Below, piece after piece: positions 36,986 to 47,480 of a DNA stretch of 64,000 nt. Source of the stretch: Setophaga petechia. Lineage: Eukaryota > Chordata > Aves > Passeriformes > Parulidae. The stretch covers positions 3,348,001 through 3,412,000 of the forward strand of contig JANCRA010000040.1 in the NCBI GenBank assembly GCA_024362935.1, given 5' to 3'. Made by a program: the position numbers and the translations under genes. The notes under the pieces are model-generated. The model did not search any database and had not been told where the DNA came from. It was given only the letters and a program-made list of their open reading frames with translations. Each line of letters opens with the position of its first letter. The stretch's first letter is position 1.

Positions 36986-39900
36986 TGACTTCTGAGTCAA
37001 TTTTCCTACCACTGCATACACTATCTACACCCATATTAATCCTAGTTATGGCTCTGAATCAGTTAACACTGATTCACAGTCAAATCTTTGACACATACAC
37101 CTGCTCTGCTTGTTCCTTGCAGTGTCTACAAGATGCATCCATGTTTTTGGTATCTTGAAGACTATTTCTAAATCTTCCTCCTATCACTTCCTGTTGCAAA
37201 AATATTACTTCCATGGAAATATGGGTTAGAAAAATCTAACCTTAAAATTAGCGCTTGCCACTCAGACAAGGAACAGCTTTCTTACTAATTGTCTTCTGGA
37301 TTTAGTGATATCAGCTTGAAAAGCAACTTTTACTTGCTTCTGCTTCTTATTGGAGGTTTCTACAGCACCAGTCTGCATGATTAGTCACTTTCTACTCTGT
37401 TTCAATTAAAAAAAGTGAAGGGGAAAAAAAAAAGAAAAATTAAAAGGAAGCCAATAGAATCCAGAACTTAGCATTTAAATTTGCTGAGTAGTTTTAATTT
37501 CCTTTTAGTTACTGAGCTAGCAGACTGGAAAGGGTAGTAAGCTCTGCAAGGGGAAGTGACCAGCAACCAGCAGCTGTGGGGGCCAGTAACCTCTTTCGTC
37601 ACACATCTAAACCAAGGAAAAAATATGTGAAGTTCTTACTCAGCTTGTTTCAAGGACCTCAGTGTACTAATATAATTAAAAATGTGCTTTTTGGCATTGT
37701 GTTCAGTCCCTCCATTTGCTGTCAAGTTTAAGCAAGGAGGATTATATCCTTCTGCACCATTACTGTACACGAGTCAAACTAAGAAAAAAATTCAGGTGAA
37801 TAAAGTCCTATACTTCCATAAAGTTAAAATGTATTAGGAAAACATTTTGGTAGGTTTCTCTGATCCGTTTGTCCTTTGTTTTGCTTAAAGAGTTATATTT
37901 ATTTATTTGTTCATTATATTTTTTTATTCTTCACTGCTTCAGAGGCAACAGAGAGTTGTTGTTGCTTTCTTTTGTGTTTTTCATTTAAAGTATTGTATTT
38001 AGCTTTTTTTTTCCTCCTTTAATTATTTCATTTAACATCAATCTGCTTTGATTAAAAGACCTTTAGGCTGCCTCTTGTGTGTGCATTCTGCACTTGCTCT
38101 GTGTTGGTGTGTAGTACCAGATCCAGGGATTGCTCCTTATTGTTCTCTATCCTAGTATTATTTTAATTAAGTTGACTTAAATTGCCAGGTTCATTACTCA
38201 CCCTGGAAGTTAAGGACCATGGATGGAAGTCATATTGCCTTGATCTGTTCCAGGTCTTACCTCTCCAGCCTTGGTTTCACTTGTTGGGTCTGTACATTCT
38301 TGCAGACTAAGCGATGCTGCCACGCACCAAGCAAGCCCAGCGCAGTGAGAGCAGCCTGTGAGGAGCATGAGGCATTTCAGCAGGGCCTGAACAGGCAGAA
38401 GGATCAGGCCACAGCTGATGGGCATGTTTGGTGAAGGGCTCTGGAAGTGACTGGTGAGAATGCTGCTTTCCTTTGTACATTATCCCAGTGGCTTGGGAAA
38501 TTTCTTAGGAAATCAAAGAGCAGCTATTTTAAGCCTATTCTTTCAGCTCATTATTATTTTCTCCCATAAATATCTATTCTATGTTTCAGGAGGACAATTT
38601 GGTTTTCCAAAATTTGCAATCCATGTCAGCTGCTTCTCCTTACACAGAGACATTCTCAGTTTGATTTTATTGGGGTAATGATGTTATTTTTCATATTAAA
38701 AAAACAGATCACTATTCAAAGGAGTCACAAAACCTTCAATTTTTCTAGAACTGTCAGCCCATCAACCTGACTGTACACCTACTTTCTGCCAGTCTTTTAT
38801 GCAAATGATTTTCCAGAGTTATTCAGAAAACAAAGCAGGCAAGCGTACAGTGGTAAAAAGGACCTAATATTTTAGGATCTCAGACTAGATCTCAGTCCTG
38901 AGGTAGTCAAAGCTTTAGTCACAACCTAATATTAAATACTTTCAAGTTCCTCTAACATTTTTGCCAGTTATAGTAGGTTGTTAATAAATCATCCTATGTC
39001 CTGACCCGTGCAATATTATTATATTGCTTGAGCCCCAAATTTCTGGTTTTAACCAGACTGTTGTGTTACCCTTGATATTGTAGTACTTGAATTTATTCAG
39101 AGAAGTACTCCTATGAAGTATTACTCAATTCCTATACTCCCTATTTACACTCTTTATATCTCAAATACAGCAGGAAAAATACAGTCTCACAGTCCCTGTT
39201 CCTGGGTTAGGGAAGTTAAATCACTGAGGCAAACCCAGTACTAAGTACACATCTGACTCCTGATCCAGTAGTTTAATTGTCAATTTAATAACTGATGCAA
39301 TGCAAAAACGTAAATTGGATAGTCCATTTAAGTATTCCCTTAAATCCAAATTATAATATTAAAGAAAATATTTTTGACTATATCCCAACCCTCTTGTTTG
39401 CTATGTGAAAGACAGAAATGCACCATGTTTCATTGTTCTGCGTCTCAAATGATCAGCAGTGGAGCAGTGTTGATTCTTGTTCTGTTAAAACTCACATGTT
39501 ATGATTATAAAGATCAGTTTATGTTAAAAATGGGGTTAATATGCCTAGGAAGGGCAGTTTTTTAGTTCTGGGAAGCTTTAAACATATGTCTTGTAGAAGT
39601 AATCAGCTGGCCACTGCACAAAATTATTTTCTCAGACATGGCTGCAAATTTTAACTGGTGTTAAAGAAATTATTCACATAGATGAAGTTAATGCAAGTAA
39701 ACAACCTCCACTGACACAACCGGGGAGAAGAGTTACATTGCACTGGAGGAGTATGGGAACAGAGTGTGGAAGGAAAGGATATTGTTCCACAGTGGTACAT
39801 TGACTTCTGCAAAGAAGTAAAAATCTTGAACTGTTTCTATTACATTTGTTTCTGAAGTGAATGTGAAATCATTATAGCTGTCTTCCAGCAGTGACTACAG

Positions 39901-40205
39901 GCTTCATCTGAGATTGGTATCCTCATTACTAAACAAACACAGTGAGATGCTCTGCTCTGCAGAGCTCACAGTATAGAGACAGATAATGGAAGTAGGATAA
40001 TCAAGAATATAAAGTGAGGTAGGAAAATATCAAAGCAGAGGTTTGTAGAAACAACACCAGAATGTCCTTGTGATTAAAGGTAAAGCTGTCATTGGCACTT
40101 CAAATGCTTCAGGTTCTTTGAATATTCCCATTAACTATTTTCAAATGCATATCACTTTGGGATGATATTTTCTTGCTTTTTTTTTTTTTCTCCCCGTGTG
40201 TGTCT
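36986..40205. other. 3.2 kb unique DNA, no gene seen
   Basis: No repeat is recognised. 38,200-38,440 is a locally GC-rich patch with 71-codon open frames on both strands but no motif. Confidence 0.5.
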
Positions 40206-40768
40206 TGTGGTGGTTTGACCAGAAATGGGACATCTGAGATATGCTGTTTATGCTGTGGTCACCAATAAATATTTGGATTTTAATATTGGCACCTGGTTTG
40301 GCCACTGGAGCATTGGATCCGAATCTGAGAAAACCCACAGAGGGGTTAAAAGCAGGGCTCTCCGCCTCGGAGCTCTCTTTGAATTTCCGGTGGGAAGTGT
40401 TAGATCTCTCCCCTGGCCCAGCTGCCAGCTGGGCAGGGGGAGGGGAAAAAGCCACGCGGCCCGGGAAGGTAGGCCTGGCCCTCCCCCACGAGGGTGGAAG
40501 GGTCGGGGGGAGAGAGAGAGACCCCAGGAGCCATCGGACAGGCCCCCCGGAGAGAGAGAGCCGTGTGTGGGACTGTTATCTTGGAATGTGATATCGTGTG
40601 TGCTGTTGCGGTGAAAGGGGCGGGTGCGGCGCAGTGAGGAGCCCAGCCACTTGTGAGAACTTTTAACCCTTTGTGGACAACAAAAACTTTACAGAACATT
40701 AACCCTTCCTAGAAGAGAGATAAGAGTGGAGGATGAAGGAAGAAATAGGCCAGTGGGGAGGTCTGGCA

Positions 40769-40787
40769 AGAGAGAGAGAGAGAGAGA
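40769..40787. repeat. (AG)n microsatellite
   Basis: About nine AG dinucleotides in a row, lying inside the LTR. Shorter GA runs occur at about 40,510 and 40,550 in the same LTR. Confidence 0.9.
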
Positions 40788-41355
40788 TGTTGGAGGAATG
40801 GAGAAGATGGAGTGGCATTTTTGCTGGACTCTTTTTTGTATAGCCATGGACTGTTTCCTTGTGATACAGAGACTGCATTCCAGGGGGAAACAAGGACTCA
40901 GAGCCAAGAGAGTTCAGTGTTGAGACCCCTCAGCCCCAGGGGGTGTAAAAGAAATGGGGGGGATAAAGGTCCCAGAGATGAGACTGTGCTCTGTTTGGAA
41001 CGAGACGAGGCATCCTTAAAAAGTCCACCCTCAGAGCAGGCCCCCGCCCCATGCACGGTGGTGAGAGCACCGGGCATGGAAGGAAGATGTCACAATGGCA
41101 AAAGGATCTCCGGACGGTGCTGTGTGTGACAAGAAGTCCATGGCACAAGGAAGGACTCTGTCTACTCTTGATGAACTGAAGATTTGATTATCTAAAGGGT
41201 GGTTGCCTGACCAAGAGTTGGTGATTTTGGTAAATGTAAATGTACTGGGAATTTGGTGGGAGGAGGAGGGGGAGTGTTTCTGTGCAGTTTTCATTTTCCT
41301 TGTGTTTTTTTTCTCCCTCCTTCGCTCTTTGTAGTTTAGTTTTTGTAGTTTAGTT

Positions 41356-41361
41356 AATAAA
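41356..41361 (+). terminator. LTR polyadenylation signal AATAAA
   Basis: AATAAA is followed by a T-rich stretch and lies 127 bp before the LTR 3' end, consistent with an R/U5 boundary just downstream. It follows two near-adjacent copies of TTTGTAGTTTAGT (41,328-41,354). Confidence 0.75.
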
Positions 41362-42906
41362 GTTTTTTTTTTCCTTTCCCTTAAGTAGGAGCCTGCTTTG
41401 CTTATTCCGGGTACCACCTCACAGCAGACACCAGGGAGAGGATGTTCTCATGGGGGCACTGGCATTGTGCCAGTGTCAAACCATGACAGTCTGTACCCAA
41501 TTAGTGCTTCAAATATTCTTCATAGTGTAGCAGGTTGGTATATCTGCTTCATACATGGATAAAAGTGTCACAAAGAAAAGAGGATGAGCAGATAAATAAA
41601 CTGCTTATGGGTTGGTTATAACTATGTCAAGACTTTATGACATCTTCTCACATTAAAGTATTTTAGCCTCTTGCAGTGTAAACTGCCTTATAAGAGAATA
41701 AATATGTGACTATGCATAAGTTTATAACAATGCTTTGCATGTCCTTATGCTATGGACTAAAACTCACAGGATGACCAAGGCATTTAGATCCCACCTAATC
41801 TTCACTATCTAATCTCCACTATGTGATAGTCAAATGAAAAAATAATGTTCTCAATCTTCTGCTTCGTGATCACAAAGATTTACTGGCTATGAAAATCTAC
41901 AGTACCCAAGGCTTTTCCTTTCACTCCCGGACTGCTCCCAGTGCTGTACCTGCTCAGCAGAGTAGTTCCTTCCTTTCTGAATGTATTCAGTTGTATATGA
42001 CACATTTTCCCGTGGGAAATAAAAGGTGTATTTTCTGAAAACATACCTTAGACCAGTTCTGCAAGTCATAAAATCTAAGAAACTTCACCCTACTCTTCAG
42101 TCTTCATGAAAGAGGTACATTTTTTTGTTCTATACACTACTTCTGCTTCTTGGATATCAAATTTTTAAGTAAATATTTACTTTCAGCTCTAAAATTCCCC
42201 AAGGGTCTAACCTAAACTCACCATTTTTTTTTCCAAAATGCAACATAATTTTCATGAAGTTGTCCTAATTGGTCAAAATCTACATATGTGATCCCCCAGA
42301 TAGCCCATCAGGCTGAAAAGAATTCCATCATATTTAGGAAAAAAAAAAAAAGATAGAAAAAGACCAAGTCCCAAACAAACCATATTTCTACTGCTTTGGA
42401 GAGGAGTGAAATCCTATTCCTAACAATTAGAAGGAACGCTGAGAATGACTTTCTGGACTGACAAATTTTAGCTTCTGATATTGCAGCCATCCAAGTCATA
42501 TACTCTCAATCATTAAAAAAACTCAGTATGAGATGTCCATTTTTCTCCACAATATCCACAATAAGGCTATCCTAAACTGTATTTTACTGATTGTTAAGAA
42601 GATTTTACCAAATTGGTTTGTACTGGGCCCACTAAAAGACAGATATCTTTTTTGGGTTCATGATTTCTCCAAAATCTTGTCTAATGTGTTTAAAATACAG
42701 ATGTTGAACTATCAATTTGGCTCTGATGCATTTTTCTTTAAGAGAATTTCACTTACTGCTACAGTTATACCTGTCTACATTCTGTCTTGATGTGTTTTAA
42801 TGCCAGAACGTCAATTTGTCTTAAAGAAATGGGGAAAAACTCATGTTACTAAAACTGTTAATCTTCATTTCAAACACAATTTGCAAGAAGACTGTCAGGT
42901 TTTATT

Positions 42907-42967
42907 CATTGAAGAAGGTAATTGAAAGAAAGTATTGAAAACCATTGAAGAAAGTATTGAAAATAAA
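42907..42967. repeat. short imperfect tandem duplication
   Basis: CATTGAAGAA occurs at 42,907 and 42,942, and GAAAGTATTGAAAA occurs twice (from about 42,928 and about 42,950), giving a roughly 22-bp unit in imperfect tandem. It is a slippage-type local repeat. Confidence 0.7.
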
Positions 42968-44132
42968 TAGTGTGATCAATAACATGTTTCTCTGAGAGAA
43001 GGTTATCATCGAGTTCTTTATCTATACATTAAAATGACCTTTAACAACCTGAAACAAGATTTCACAGTCCATTCACCAATATCTGCTCATTTCTCCTTTT
43101 CAGTGAGAGGACAGTCATAGTTCTGATGATAGTATACTGCTTAGCATGCCAAGAAAATATCTTTTCTGAATACCTGCTGAGAGATGAATGAATTATTTGC
43201 TAGACTTTCAAAGTACAAATGATTTAGCTGTGCTAGCTTAAAATGGTGTTGGTCAAAATAAGTCATGGAGGTTATTCTCGTGGAGTAAACTGTAACAATC
43301 TGTATCTGAGCCTGGTATTTATGATTTTCAGCAACTGTATGAACTTTCACTCTGGGTAAGCAAATGCCCTGGGCGTCATGCAGTTCTGCAGGAGCTCTGC
43401 TACACAGCCAGTCATATGTATGCAGTGAAAAAGAAGGCTGATTAAGGAATATGGCTTGCCCATATTTATTTTGACACTGTTTTTTTTGGCACAGAGTAGG
43501 ATAATAAACACATGATGGATACACTGCAAAGAATGACTGTAAGGGGTTTAGCCATTCAGAGGTACTCAACTAATCCCCTTACTTCCTCAGAGTAGGCTTA
43601 TCTCTGTTTATTTCCACAAAGATCATTGCTGCAGTTGCATTTTTTAAGGATTAAAGTGAGCTTGACAGGTTAAGCTTTAGTTTTAGTCCGGAAACAGCAT
43701 GGAGTATATGGAAAAGGAAGACAGATATTTTTCTTTGTAGAGTTGGTTCACCAGATTACTGGGCTTCTTCTCTTTTCCAGAGCACCCATTTTGAAAAGTC
43801 TGCATAAAGACACCATCAAGCTGCCTCAAAAAAGAGACAGGAGAAGAATGCATGTTAGAGGTTAAGCATGGTAAAGAAAATGAGAAGACAACTAAAGGAC
43901 AGTAAACAGAAAAATGTACCAAACATGTATGGTGATCTGTAGCATTGTTTTATATTGTCGAACAGCCAGACAATACCAAAAGAAAATTATTTATCATGGA
44001 AAATGGAGGGACGGCTAGGATCTGTGTAGTAAGGTCTAGACCCATGTAGAATCCTATTTCAGATCACATATAGACTAGAGGAAAGTTTCCTGGAGGACAA
44101 TGCTTAAAACTTTTAAAGGCTGACTGGCTTGA

Positions 44133-44164
44133 GTGGATACTGAGCAGTCAGTAGCAGTATCCAC
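44133..44164. repeat. perfect 10-bp inverted repeat (hairpin)
   Basis: GTGGATACTG at 44,133-44,142 pairs exactly with CAGTATCCAC at 44,155-44,164 around a 12-base loop AGCAGTCAGTAG. It is the most GC-balanced perfect stem I noticed in the window. Confidence 0.9.
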
Positions 44165-45682
44165 CGGCTTGGGCGTAGCAATAAAACTGTTTTCTGTGTA
44201 TATCAAGGCAAAGACCCATGTACTGACCCAAGAGACTGACATTACAGAGATGTAACTCTTCTGCTGATTACCCTACTGTGTTAGTAATTATGTGGTGTTC
44301 CCAGCTAAGCATAATTTCTAATCACCAGCTCAAAAAGTGTTTAATTGGGACTATCATCTATCCCTGATACATGAAGAAAAACTACGAGCATTGGTAGATG
44401 CTGGAGGTCTGCTTCACAAACATGACTGCTCTGTATCTTTTCCACCAGTTGCAGTGCATTTTATGCGTTCCAAAACATAAAATATTTTCACTAGCCATGT
44501 TAATGGAGGTTGGCTAGTTCACTCAGTGCATGGGCCAATACATTCAGGTAGAAGAGAAAAGACTGAATTTGTTTAGCCAGGAGGAGAAAACCTCTGTGGG
44601 GACTATATTCTTCTTTTCCACAGAATCTTCATACCACTGAGACTCTGACTTCACAGTCTGAACCCTGTCACACAGCAACAGTCAGCTTGTGGACACGTAC
44701 CAAGGCTCTGCACAGATGTCTGCTTTGACAAGCAGACTAGTGCACACTGAGACTCTGGTCTCCCTAAATATCCAGACTGGCACCTGTTTGGAGAACAATA
44801 CATGTTTCTGACATGTTAAAGTTCTCTCTTGCTGGAGATTAGGGCATAGAGCTGCAGGCAAGAAGACTTGGTGCACCTGCATGTTATATTCTGACTTGGA
44901 GCTGGGCACACACCCAGGGAAGAGGAAAATGTTTTGAGTCAGGTGTCAGGAAATTTTACCTAGAAATGACTATCAATAGGAAATAAAGACCCACAGGGAA
45001 ACCAGGAATATGTCCTGAGTGACCTGCAGTGAAGGTCAAAGAAAGTGCTTTTCCTTTCCACAGGAATGCTGCTCTGCTTCTTGCTGTCACACACAGTGTC
45101 AGATCAACATGGCAAACAAGATACAAGCAAGAAAAGACAAACATGAGAGAGCAAGGCAATCAAGTTGTCATTGAATTATGCAGGTTGATTAATTAATATC
45201 TTTACAGAGAGCAGTTGTTCTGACTGAGGGAATCAAGTACCACAGCAAACAAATAACAGCAACAACAGTGAATGTGAGAAGAAATGACAGGCAGCTGTCT
45301 AAAAAAAATTAAAAAGGGCAAATTTGAAAGCATAGCTCTGGGAAAAGAGTTTCTCAGTTTAACAGAGCAGGAGAGGGAGTTGTATCTGTGGGGTAGTAAA
45401 TGAGAATCTCAATAGGTCTATGATATAGAAATTTAGAAGAGAATATGGGATTTACTTGTGTTTGTATTTAACCCACATAGTTCTTTCACCCAAGGATTTT
45501 GACCCAGAAATGACCTTAATGTGGCACTTAAGACTGTTAAAAGTTGAACAATAAATTTTCTTTGCAACAGATGGTGAATTTCTGTGGTAGTAGAATAAAA
45601 ATTGAAACTTGCAGATGATAGTGTTGGCAGAGAACAATAGAGTACACTTGGACATGAATCATGGAATAAATGCATCAAAGAA

Positions 45683-46450
45683 TTGCAGAATGGTTTGGGT
45701 TTGAAGGGGCCTTAAAGATCATTTGGTTCCAACTCCTCTGCCATGGGCAGGGACATCTTCCACCCGGCCAGGTTGCTCAAAGCCCCATATAGTCTGGCCT
45801 TGAACATTCCTAGGAATGGGGCAGCCACAATATCTCTGGGCAACCTGCTTCACTGTCTCTCCACTCTCACAGCGAGGACTTCTTCCTAGTACTTAATTTA
45901 AATATTTATTCTTTCACTTTAAAGCCATTACTGCTTGTTCTGTCACCACATGTCCTTTAAGAAGTCTATCTCCAGCTTTCTTGGAGGCCCCTTTTAGGTA
46001 CTGAAAGGCTGCTTTAAGGTTTCCCTGGAGCCTTCTCTTACCCAGGCTGAATAACACCAACTCTCTCTTCATAAGAGAGGTGCTTCACCTCTCTGATCAT
46101 CTTTATGACCTCCTCTGGGCTTGCTCTGACATGTCCATATCCTTGTCATGTTGATCAGAGCTGGATACAATCCTGGAGGTGGGGTCTCACAAGGGCAAAG
46201 GAGAGGGGCAGAATCACCTGCCTTGACCTGCTGGCCATGTTGTTTTAGATTCAGCTCAGGATGTGACTGGTTTGTTGACAAAAAAATCATTGTGTACCTC
46301 AGCCTTCTCCATGTTCCAGGTAACCAGGAACCTTCCAAAGAGGACTCACATTTTCCCCTGCCTTCTTTTTATCTCCAGCTTACTTATAGAAGCTTTTCTT
46401 AATGCCCTTGGTAACTTTGGACAGGTTTAATTCTTTTAGAGCTTTGGTTT
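45683..46450 (-). mobile_element. CR1 LINE, 3' end and linker region (left part of a split copy)
   Basis: Antisense CR1 starting at its 3' terminus: GCAGAATGGTTTGGGTTTGA, GGGGCCTTAAAGATCATTTG, CTCTGCCATGGGCAGGGACA, GGTTGCTCAAAGCCCCATAT, CTCTGGGCAACCTGCTTCAC, TTTAAAGCCATTACTGCTTG, TTTCTTGGAGGCCCCTTTTA, CTCCTCTGGGCTTGCTCTGA, GGAGGTGGGGTCTCACAAGG and TTGACCTGCTGGCCATGTTG. After about 46,270 it jumps to the segment between endonuclease and reverse transcriptase (CCTCAGCCTTCTCCATGTTC; TAGAAGCTTTTCTTAATGCC), so the RT core is deleted. An LTR fragment follows directly, and the CR1 resumes at 46,678. Minus-strand frame 46,069-46,338 is part of this decayed coding region. Confidence 0.9.
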
Positions 46451-46677
46451 TATGAAGTGGGTTGATCCAGACACTCACCAAAGCTGCACTATTTCTCCCA
46501 TCCACAGGTTGACAAGGGAGAGAAAAGATTACAAAGAATTCATAGGTTGATATAAGGACTGGCAGACCTCACTCACCAACTACTGTCACAGGCAAAACAG
46601 ACTCAGCTTGGAGATATTGAGGTTATTACTAACAAATCAGAGCAGGATAATGAGATGCAAAATCTTAGAAACACCTG
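46451..46677 (-). mobile_element. LTR-A fragment inside the CR1 copy
   Basis: Antisense LTR 3' portion: CCAGACACTCACCAAAGCTG, GACAAGGGAGAGAAAAGATT, GATATAAGGACTGGCAGACC, ACTGTCACAGGCAAAACAGA, CTCAGCTTGGAGATATTGAG, CAGAGCAGGATAATGAGATG. The same phrases occur in the same order at 53,876 and 59,708. The minus-strand polyadenylation signal has decayed to AATAAC. Only the 3' 230 bp or so is present, and CR1 sequence flanks it on both sides. Confidence 0.8.
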
Positions 46678-47480
46678 GCGTGCAGCAGATTCTTGCCAAT
46701 GTCACCTGTCCCTGCCTTTTCTTTAATTCTCATCTTGGTCAGCTCCTCATCTGTCCCCAGGCAGAGTTTCATGCATTCCAGATAGTTATTGACATAAAGG
46801 ATGACACTCCGTCCTCACCTTCCTTGCGTGTCCTACCGAAAGTGTCTGGATCCTTTCATTCCAATGCTCCAGTTACAGGATCCATTCTCCCATGTGTGTG
46901 TAGTCACAGTCAGTAAGGTCAGAGCCCTGTAGGGATGTGTGTGTCTACAACTTCTATTTACTCTCCATTTTATATGTGTTTGCCAAGCAACATTTATGTT
47001 GGCCTGCAGATGAAGCTGAGCTGGAGTGGCTGGCATTGCTTTGTGCTGCTCTTCAGATGCTTTCTGCTTACCTGTGATCCCTTTACAGACTCTGAGCATC
47101 CCTTGTTGGCACGAGCATTACATTGGTAGGAGGTAGATGGGTTGAAGTTTCCCTCTCCTAGAAACTTGTTTAAAGCCCTCCTCACCATCTCAGCAAGAAA
47201 ATGCTCATCCTCTTCTCTCACAGAGTCCATTGGCCCCCACTAGATGAGGTTTCTCACAGTGAGTGCCATGGTCTTAGTAGCCAAACGCCTGGCTGTGGCA
47301 CCAGGCCTGCAACCACTTGTTGATTCGCCAGGTTCGACTGGCCCTTTCAAACGCCTTCCCTTTGACCAGATGAACAGATGAAGGGCTATCTGTGGTCCAG
47401 AGTACCTTACCATTGCTCCCAGGACTCTGTCATTCTCATCCTGCTCATACTGCCCCTTGCTGTACTACTGGTGCTCACAT
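46678..47480 (-). mobile_element. CR1 LINE, ORF1 esterase end and ORF2 endonuclease start (right part of split copy)
   Basis: Reading the minus strand from 47,480, the sequence encodes RTWRINKWLQAWCHSQAFGY, a stop, DHG, EKPHLVGANGL, and after a frameshift HFLAEMVRRALNKFL (frame 46,994-47,230). This is the C-terminal part of the SGNH-esterase domain of CR1 ORF1. The conserved D-G-x-H catalytic segment is degraded to ANGL. Further on (46,930-46,680) the minus strand gives ILYVNNYLECMKLCLG and AGTGDI, matching the CR1 ORF2 endonuclease N-terminal region. ORF1 precedes ORF2 in the right order for one element. All frames are broken. Confidence 0.78.

Larger units (their letters stand above)
40206..41488 (+). 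mobile_element. full-length GC-rich solo LTR (LTR-D) of an endogenous retrovirus
   Basis: The element starts TGTGGTGGTTTGAC and ends GTCAAACCATGACA. The ends are inverted repeats matching at 12 of 14 positions, with canonical TG...CA. GTCT at 40,202-40,205 and again at 41,489-41,492 is a 4-bp target-site duplication, a size usual for ERV1/gammaretrovirus-like integration. At 1,283 bp it is long for an LTR. The interior at 40,370-40,640 is strikingly GC- and CpG-rich against AT-rich surroundings, with purine-rich (GA)n blocks. A polyadenylation signal AATAAA at 41,356-41,361 places R/U5 on the right and fixes plus orientation. No gag/pol/env adjoins it, so it is a solo LTR left by LTR-LTR recombination. 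Open frames up to 129 codons here (for example 40,225-40,614) are GC shadows. The family name is not known to me. Confidence 0.85.
41489..45682. other. 4.2 kb unique AT-rich DNA, no gene seen
   Basis: It holds the longest open frame of the window (43,141-43,569, minus, 142 codons), which shows no domain, no codon-like composition and no splice context. Local duplications lie at 42,907-42,967 and a hairpin at 44,133-44,164. Confidence 0.5.

Noticed and set aside
40225..40614. 129-codon and overlapping GC-rich open frames
   Set aside because: They lie wholly inside the LTR-D solo LTR and overlap on both strands, so they are composition shadows.
43141..43569. Longest plain AT-region open frame, 142 codons, minus strand
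   Set aside because: No recognisable domain, no codon-like bias visible, no splice or promoter context. Within the range of chance for 64 kb read in six frames.
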